Of a DNA stretch of 19,049 bases, positions 15,209-19,049 are shown piece by piece (positions within the stretch are counted from its first letter, which is position 1; every line of letters begins with the position of its first letter). The stretch is from Candidatus Caccovivens faecavium (GTDB lineage: Bacteria > Bacillota > Clostridia > Christensenellales > UBA1242). The DNA is taken from assembly GCA_018715545.1 (NCBI GenBank), contig DVLK01000040.1, forward strand, positions 1 to 19,049, written 5' to 3'. The notes beneath the pieces were generated by a model. That model was given only the letters and a program-made list of their open reading frames with translations. It had not been told where the DNA came from and made no database searches. Position numbers and translations under genes: made by a program.

Positions 15209-15875
15209 AATAACGCTTTGTAGGTTACTTTTAATTCCAGTTTTTGTCTTTTTCTATCTTGCTACATTTATTCCTTATGGCAAACTTGTAGCTACAATAA
15301 TCTTTGCGGTAGCATGCCTCACTGACTTTTTAGACGGTCATATCGCAAGAAAACGCAATATGGTGACAACGCTTGGCAATTTTTTTGATACTGTTGCTGA
15401 TAAGCTTTTAGTGATGAGTGGATTTTTACTTATCGTTGCGTATCCTGTGACTGCGAATGGGGGTAACTTTTCTTCAAGTCCTATAATTTATCCTGACTAT
15501 CTCGGTATAGTTATTGCAATTGTCATAATTGCGCGAGAACTTATTGTTATGGCACTTCGTTCTCTTGCAGCATCTAAGGGTGTTGTTTTAAAGGCTGATA
15601 TGTATGGCAAAGTTAAAGCAACTTTTCAATTTATAACTCTCATCTATTATTTTGCATACGCGTTTATTGTAGAGGAGTTTTACTATGCAATAACGGGGGT
15701 AGCAAATACCGTTCTTAGTTTAATTGGATATGTTTTCCTTGCAATAACACTAATACTCACCATTCTTTCTATGATAAACTATCTTATTAAAAACAGGCAT
15801 GTTTTTAAAGAAGAAAAACAAGTTGTAGTAAAAGAAGAAAATATTGAGAAGAAAGATGATGATGCGAAGGTGTAG
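15192..15875 (+). CDS. pgsA: CDP-diacylglycerol-glycerol-3-phosphate 3-phosphatidyltransferase
   Basis: 227 aa integral membrane enzyme that makes phosphatidylglycerol phosphate from CDP-diacylglycerol and glycerol 3-phosphate. The full CDP-alcohol phosphotransferase motif is present: Asp45, Asp48-Gly49, Ala52-Arg53, Gly62, Asp66 and Asp70 (D..DG..AR........G...D...D). N-terminal MNLPNRITLCRLLLIP is typical of PgsA. Five to six hydrophobic segments end near residue 202, followed by a charged Lys/Glu tail of about 20 residues. The start at 15192 is favoured over an in-frame upstream ATG because AAAGGAG lies six bases before it and the family N-terminus begins there. It overlaps rimO by 17 bp. 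Last gene of the ftsK-rimO-pgsA unit; a terminator follows. Confidence 0.94.
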   Translation: MNLPNRITLCRLLLIPVFVFFYLATFIPYGKLVATIIFAVACLTDFLDGHIARKRNMVTTLGNFFDTVADKLLVMSGFLLIVAYPVTANGGNFSSSPIIYPDYLGIVIAIVIIARELIVMALRSLAASKGVVLKADMYGKVKATFQFITLIYYFAYAFIVEEFYYAITGVANTVLSLIGYVFLAITLILTILSMINYLIKNRHVFKEEKQVVVKEENIEKKDDDAKV

Positions 15876-15934
15876 AAGCCGAGCTATAAAAGTTAATTTA
15901 GAAGAAGCATAACGCAAAAAATTAATTTGCACTT

Positions 15935-15964
15935 AAAGTAGGCGAAAGCCTATTTTTATTTTTT
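15935..15964 (+). terminator. Intrinsic terminator of the ftsK-rimO-pgsA unit
   Basis: Stem AAAGTAGGC (15935-15943) / GCCTATTTT (15948-15956), one G-T pair, GAAA tetraloop, then a T-rich tail. It lies 60 bp after pgsA. The rest of the 220-bp gap up to recA holds only the recA promoter. Confidence 0.8.
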
Positions 15965-16036
15965 AGATCGTTATCATTAAGACAAGAAAAAGCACAGTTT
16001 TTTGTCTTCCTTGTAAAAAATTCCCTTAAAATCGTT

Positions 16037-16065
16037 TTGAAATATTAGAAGCATTGAGGTATAAT
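16037..16065 (+). promoter_or_regulatory. Promoter of recA
   Basis: TTGAAA (16037-16042), a 17-bp spacer and TATAAT (16060-16065), 30 bp before the ATG, with an AGAGG ribosome binding site between. No Bacillus-type LexA box (GAAC....GTTC) was visible nearby. Confidence 0.7.
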
Positions 16066-16095
16066 ATAAGTGAAAATAAAGAATAAGAGGTAGAT

Positions 16096-17145
16096 ATGGA
16101 AAAAGGTAAAATGACAAAAGAAGAATCACTTGATCAAGCCCTTCTTCAAATTGAAAAACAGTTCGGAAAAGGCGCTATCATGAAGCTTGGTAAACAGGCT
16201 TATCAAAATGTGGAGGTTATTCCAACAGGTTGTTTGACACTTGATGTTGCGCTTGGTATTGGCGGAATACCAAGGGGAAGAATAGTGGAGATATATGGAC
16301 CTGAATCCTCTGGTAAAACAACGGTTTCTCTTCATATCATAGCAGAAGCACAAAAACTTGGTGGCACATGCGCGTTTATTGATGCGGAGCATGCGCTTGA
16401 CCCTATTTATGCCGAAAAGTTAGGGGTAAACACAAGCGAACTTTATGTTTCACAGCCTGATAATGGTGAACAAGCGCTAAATATTTGCGACACTTTGGTG
16501 CGTTCGGGTGCGTTTGCTGTCATTGTTGTCGATTCTGTGGCTGCACTAACTCCAAAGGCGGAGATAGACGGCGAGATGGGTGATAATCATGTTGGATTAC
16601 AAGCCAGAATGATGAGCCAAGCTTTAAGAAAGCTTACTTCTATCACAAGCAAAAGTAACACAACTGTTATCTTTATCAATCAACTTCGTGAAAAAGTTGG
16701 GGTTATGTTTGGCTCTCCTGAAACAACCACGGGCGGTAAGGCTCTTAAATTTTATGCCAGCATAAGGCTAGATGTTAGAAAGGTCGATGTAATAAAAGAT
16801 GGTCAAAATATCATCGGAAATAAAACTAGGGTTAAGGTCGTTAAAAATAAGTTAGCCCCACCATTTAAAGTGGCTGAGTTTGATATTATGTATGGCAAAG
16901 GTATATCAAAATCAGGGTGCATTGTAGATATGGCGCTTGCATTTAACATCATCAAGAAGTCAGGTGCTTGGTTTAGCTATAATGACGAAAAAATCGGGCA
17001 AGGTAAAGAAAATACCAAGCTTACTTTGGAGAAAAATCCAGAGCTTATGGCTGAAATTGAAAACAAAATCAAAGAAGCTACAACAGCAAAGCCTGATGTA
17101 GAAATGCCTGTAACAGAAGAAAAGGACGAAAATTTAGACGAATAA
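16096..17145 (+). CDS. recA: Recombinase RecA
   Basis: 349 aa, standard length. RecA forms ATP-dependent filaments on single-stranded DNA, drives strand exchange and activates LexA self-cleavage. Walker A is GPESSGKT (68-75), Walker B is IVVDSVAAL, and loop L2 is in GVMFGSPETTTGGKALKFYAS. The N-terminal helix (ALLQIEKQFGKGAIMKLG) and the acidic C-terminal tail ending EEKDENLDE are typical. It has its own promoter and terminator, so it is monocistronic. In many Firmicutes cinA lies between pgsA and recA; here it is absent. Confidence 0.97.
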   Translation: MEKGKMTKEESLDQALLQIEKQFGKGAIMKLGKQAYQNVEVIPTGCLTLDVALGIGGIPRGRIVEIYGPESSGKTTVSLHIIAEAQKLGGTCAFIDAEHALDPIYAEKLGVNTSELYVSQPDNGEQALNICDTLVRSGAFAVIVVDSVAALTPKAEIDGEMGDNHVGLQARMMSQALRKLTSITSKSNTTVIFINQLREKVGVMFGSPETTTGGKALKFYASIRLDVRKVDVIKDGQNIIGNKTRVKVVKNKLAPPFKVAEFDIMYGKGISKSGCIVDMALAFNIIKKSGAWFSYNDEKIGQGKENTKLTLEKNPELMAEIENKIKEATTAKPDVEMPVTEEKDENLDE

Positions 17146-17148
17146 TAT

Positions 17149-17191
17149 AAATCCTAATCATATTGAAAAGTCTTTATGATTAGGATTTTTT
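17149..17191 (+). terminator. Intrinsic terminator of recA
   Basis: Perfect 13-bp stem AAATCCTAATCAT (17149-17161) / ATGATTAGGATTT (17176-17188) with a 14-nt loop and a TTTTTT tail, starting 3 bp after the recA stop. Confidence 0.9.
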
Positions 17192-17281
17192 ATGCTTATA
17201 AGACTATTATGTTTTGAAAACTTATAAAGATATTTGTTTTTACTTAAATTGCTAATAAAGTTAAACTATTAGGAGGATATT

Positions 17282-18643
17282 ATGTTTAAAATAGCGATTG
17301 ATGGATATATGGGTTCTGGAAAATCTACACTTGCGAAAGGTTTGTGTGAAAAACTTGGCTCTGATTTCAAAATGCTAGATACGGGAGCCATCTTTCGTGC
17401 AATTGCGTATGCCTATTTTGTAAGCTATGGCGATGTTGTGGAAGAGAGCAAAGCAAAAGAGCTTGTTAGTTCTAAAAAAATCGAGGTTAGGTTCATAGAT
17501 GGTGTGCAAAATGTCTTTATAAATCAAGAGAATGTCACGCCTTTTCTTAGGACTGAGGTTATAAGTCAAATGGCTTCAAAGATATCCGTCTATCCATTTG
17601 TGCGCGAAAAATATTTGACAATTGCAAAAGAATTTGCCAATCGCAATAACTGTGTTATGGAAGGAAGAGATATAGGCTCTGTTGTTATGCCTGATGCAGA
17701 TGTCAAAATCTTTTTAACCGCAAATGAAAAGACGCGAGCTATGCGTAGGTTTGAAGAAGCAAAGCTTCGCGATCGAAAGGTCAAATTTGATGATGTTTTA
17801 AAGGATTTAAGAGAGCGTGACACGAGAGATACAACCAGGGCAGAAGCACCTTTAAAGCCATGCAATGATAGTATAATAGTCGATAATAGTGATATGGACT
17901 TAGCTGAAACTATTGATTATTGTTACGATATTATTAAGGAAAAATTAGATAAAAATAATGTAAGTATTGCCATTGATGGTTATGTTTGCTCAGGGAAAAG
18001 TACCATAGCAAAGGAACTAGCAAGGCGCTTAAAATTTAACTTTTTTGATACAGGCGCTGTTTATCGTGGCATAGCATGTGCATTTAAGTATCTTAATTTG
18101 GATGAAAATAAAATTGATGGAAAATATATTGAAAAGTTTTCTAAACAAATCTTTGTTGAGGTTAAATTTATCAATAATTTAGAACATGTTTATGTAAATG
18201 GAGTTGATCATACAAAAGATTTAAGAAGAGATGATATCACTGTGCTTTCTGCGAAAATTTCACCATTTGTTGTAATTAGAGATAAAGTGCTTAAAATTCA
18301 GCGCGACTTTGCAAAAAGCCATAATGTTGTTATGGAAGGGCGTGATATTGGAAGTGAGGTAATTCCAGACGCTGATTTTAAATTTTTTACAACTGCGGAT
18401 GAGACAGTGCGCGCAAAAAGGCGATATCAGCAATTTTTAGAGCGTGGTGAAGATATCACTTATGAGAAGGTATTGGAAGAACTAAGAGATAGGGATTATA
18501 AGGACATTCATAGGGAACATGGCGCGATAAAAATGATGCCAGATGCACATCTAATTGATACAACAAATCAGACGCTTGATGAGAGCGTTAATGAGTGTAT
18601 TGATGTTATTTTAAAGAAGAAAAATCTTAAAATTTATAAATAA
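17282..18643 (+). CDS. cmk: Tandem double cytidylate kinase (two Cmk domains in one polypeptide)
   Basis: 453 aa, twice the usual Cmk length of about 225. Cmk phosphorylates CMP and dCMP to the diphosphates using ATP. Domain 1 (1-226): Walker A GYMGSGKST (8-16), DTGAIFRA (33-40), GRDIGSVVMPDAD (128-140), LID RDTRDTTRAEAP (179-190). Domain 2 (227-453): Walker A GYVCSGKST (233-241), DTGAVYRG (256-263), GRDIGSEVIPDAD (353-365), LID RDYKDIHRE (404-412). Both keep the Arg, Asp and Arg that in E. coli Cmk (Arg181, Asp185, Arg188, from memory) contact the nucleotide; domain 2 has Lys407 where Arg is usual. Both have Tyr instead of Pro in the usual GP.GSGK. AGGAGG precedes the ATG. There is no frameshift or stop at the junction, so this is a true fusion. 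Both domains look catalytically competent, which is inference. Confidence 0.93.
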   Translation: MFKIAIDGYMGSGKSTLAKGLCEKLGSDFKMLDTGAIFRAIAYAYFVSYGDVVEESKAKELVSSKKIEVRFIDGVQNVFINQENVTPFLRTEVISQMASKISVYPFVREKYLTIAKEFANRNNCVMEGRDIGSVVMPDADVKIFLTANEKTRAMRRFEEAKLRDRKVKFDDVLKDLRERDTRDTTRAEAPLKPCNDSIIVDNSDMDLAETIDYCYDIIKEKLDKNNVSIAIDGYVCSGKSTIAKELARRLKFNFFDTGAVYRGIACAFKYLNLDENKIDGKYIEKFSKQIFVEVKFINNLEHVYVNGVDHTKDLRRDDITVLSAKISPFVVIRDKVLKIQRDFAKSHNVVMEGRDIGSEVIPDADFKFFTTADETVRAKRRYQQFLERGEDITYEKVLEELRDRDYKDIHREHGAIKMMPDAHLIDTTNQTLDESVNECIDVILKKKNLKIYK

Positions 18644-18646
18644 TAT

Positions 18647-18676
18647 TTGCAATAATCATCGAAAAGATAGTATAAT
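18647..18676 (+). promoter_or_regulatory. Promoter of the BIG2 surface protein
   Basis: TTGCAA (18647-18652), an 18-bp spacer and TATAAT (18671-18676). It begins only 4 bp after the cmk stop, with no terminator in between, so some read-through from cmk is possible. Confidence 0.6.
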
Positions 18677-18722
18677 ATCCATGTTGAAAAAATTGTCGAA
18701 AAATGTTAGATAGAGGTCGATG

Positions 18723-19049
18723 ATGAAAGAGGCATGGAAAAGGAGTTTAAAATATCTATTAATATTACCTGTGATTATAGTATCGGTTGTCGTGGTTGTC
18801 TTAACATTACCAAGTTCTAAGACGGATGCGCTAAGAGTCAGTGCAACGGATATTGTATTAAATGTAGGAGAGGCTAAGTCGTTAAGTTACGATGTAAATA
18901 TAAAGCAAGCTGTTTGTAGCTTTGAAGTATCAGATGTAACAAAGGCAAACATCAATGAAAGTGAAAAGAAGATAGTTGGCTTGTCAGAGGGGAAAACAAC
19001 ATTAACAGTGACAGCAAAATATGGCAATGAAACAAGCGTAGTTACTGTT
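18723..19049 (+). CDS. Membrane-anchored bacterial Ig-like (BIG2) protein, 3' end outside window
   Basis: 109 codons are visible and the frame stays open to the window end. A basic N-terminus (MKEAWKRSLK) and a strongly hydrophobic segment (about residues 10-30) form a signal peptide or membrane anchor. A bacterial Ig-like type 2 domain follows from about residue 40: ATDIVLNVGEAKSLSY near its start, then GLSEGKTTLTVTAKYG near its end. Such proteins are exported and mediate surface or wall interactions; the role of this one is unknown. Two adjacent ATGs exist (18720 and 18723). The second is preferred because GAGGT (18713-18717) is five bases from it and only two from the first. Confidence 0.8.
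   Translation, partial: MKEAWKRSLKYLLILPVIIVSVVVVVLTLPSSKTDALRVSATDIVLNVGEAKSLSYDVNIKQAVCSFEVSDVTKANINESEKKIVGLSEGKTTLTVTAKYGNETSVVTV

Noticed and set aside
17237..17275. Sigma-A promoter TTTACT-17-TAAACT directly upstream of cmk
   Set aside because: The predicted transcription start would fall inside the AGGAGG ribosome binding site. No better -35/-10 pair was convincing, so the cmk promoter is left unassigned.

Overview
This is AT-rich, densely coding DNA from a low-GC Gram-positive bacterium, most likely an uncultured gut-type member of the Clostridia. The evidence is a DUF4364 gene (a family known essentially from Clostridia), the ftsK/spoIIIE-rimO-pgsA-recA gene string, a PdaB-like sporulation-type deacetylase, AGGAGG-type ribosome binding sites and sigma-A-like TTGACA/TATAAT promoters. 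No rRNA, tRNA, CRISPR array, transposase or phage gene was seen.

Layout. (1) Bases 2-4291 (+) hold the 3' part of a very large surface-type protein. It has two complete GLUG-repeat beta-helix modules in tandem, two InlB/Listeria-Bacteroides repeats and an unassigned C-terminal domain, followed by a strong terminator. (2) Bases 4292-4753 are non-coding and contain a cluster of short degenerate 45-bp repeats inside an inverted-repeat-bounded block of about 290 bp. (3) Bases 4754-9105 (-) carry, in transcription order, a DUF4364 regulator-like gene, an ABC ATPase with degenerate signature motifs, an ABC-2 type permease with a large outside domain, and a DegV/FakB fatty-acid-binding protein. Two junctions here fuse a terminator hairpin to the next promoter, and the ATPase appears to be translated from a leaderless mRNA. 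(4) From 9218 to the end everything is on the + strand: an unrecognised protein with a very acidic stretch, a membrane-anchored PdaB-like deacetylase that has lost the Asp of its first catalytic motif, then ftsK-rimO-pgsA (rimO and pgsA overlap by 17 bp), recA, a tandem double cytidylate kinase, and the start of a membrane-anchored bacterial Ig-like (BIG2) protein cut by the window end.

The right half is conserved housekeeping: chromosome translocation, ribosomal protein S12 methylthiolation, phospholipid synthesis, recombination and pyrimidine nucleotide supply. The parts that stand out are the duplicated Cmk polypeptide, the giant GLUG protein, the degenerate ABC and NodB-type proteins, and the compact terminator/promoter junctions. 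I did not find a clear multi-gene novel defence or metabolic system. Motif positions come from reading the translations by eye, and no database search was possible.
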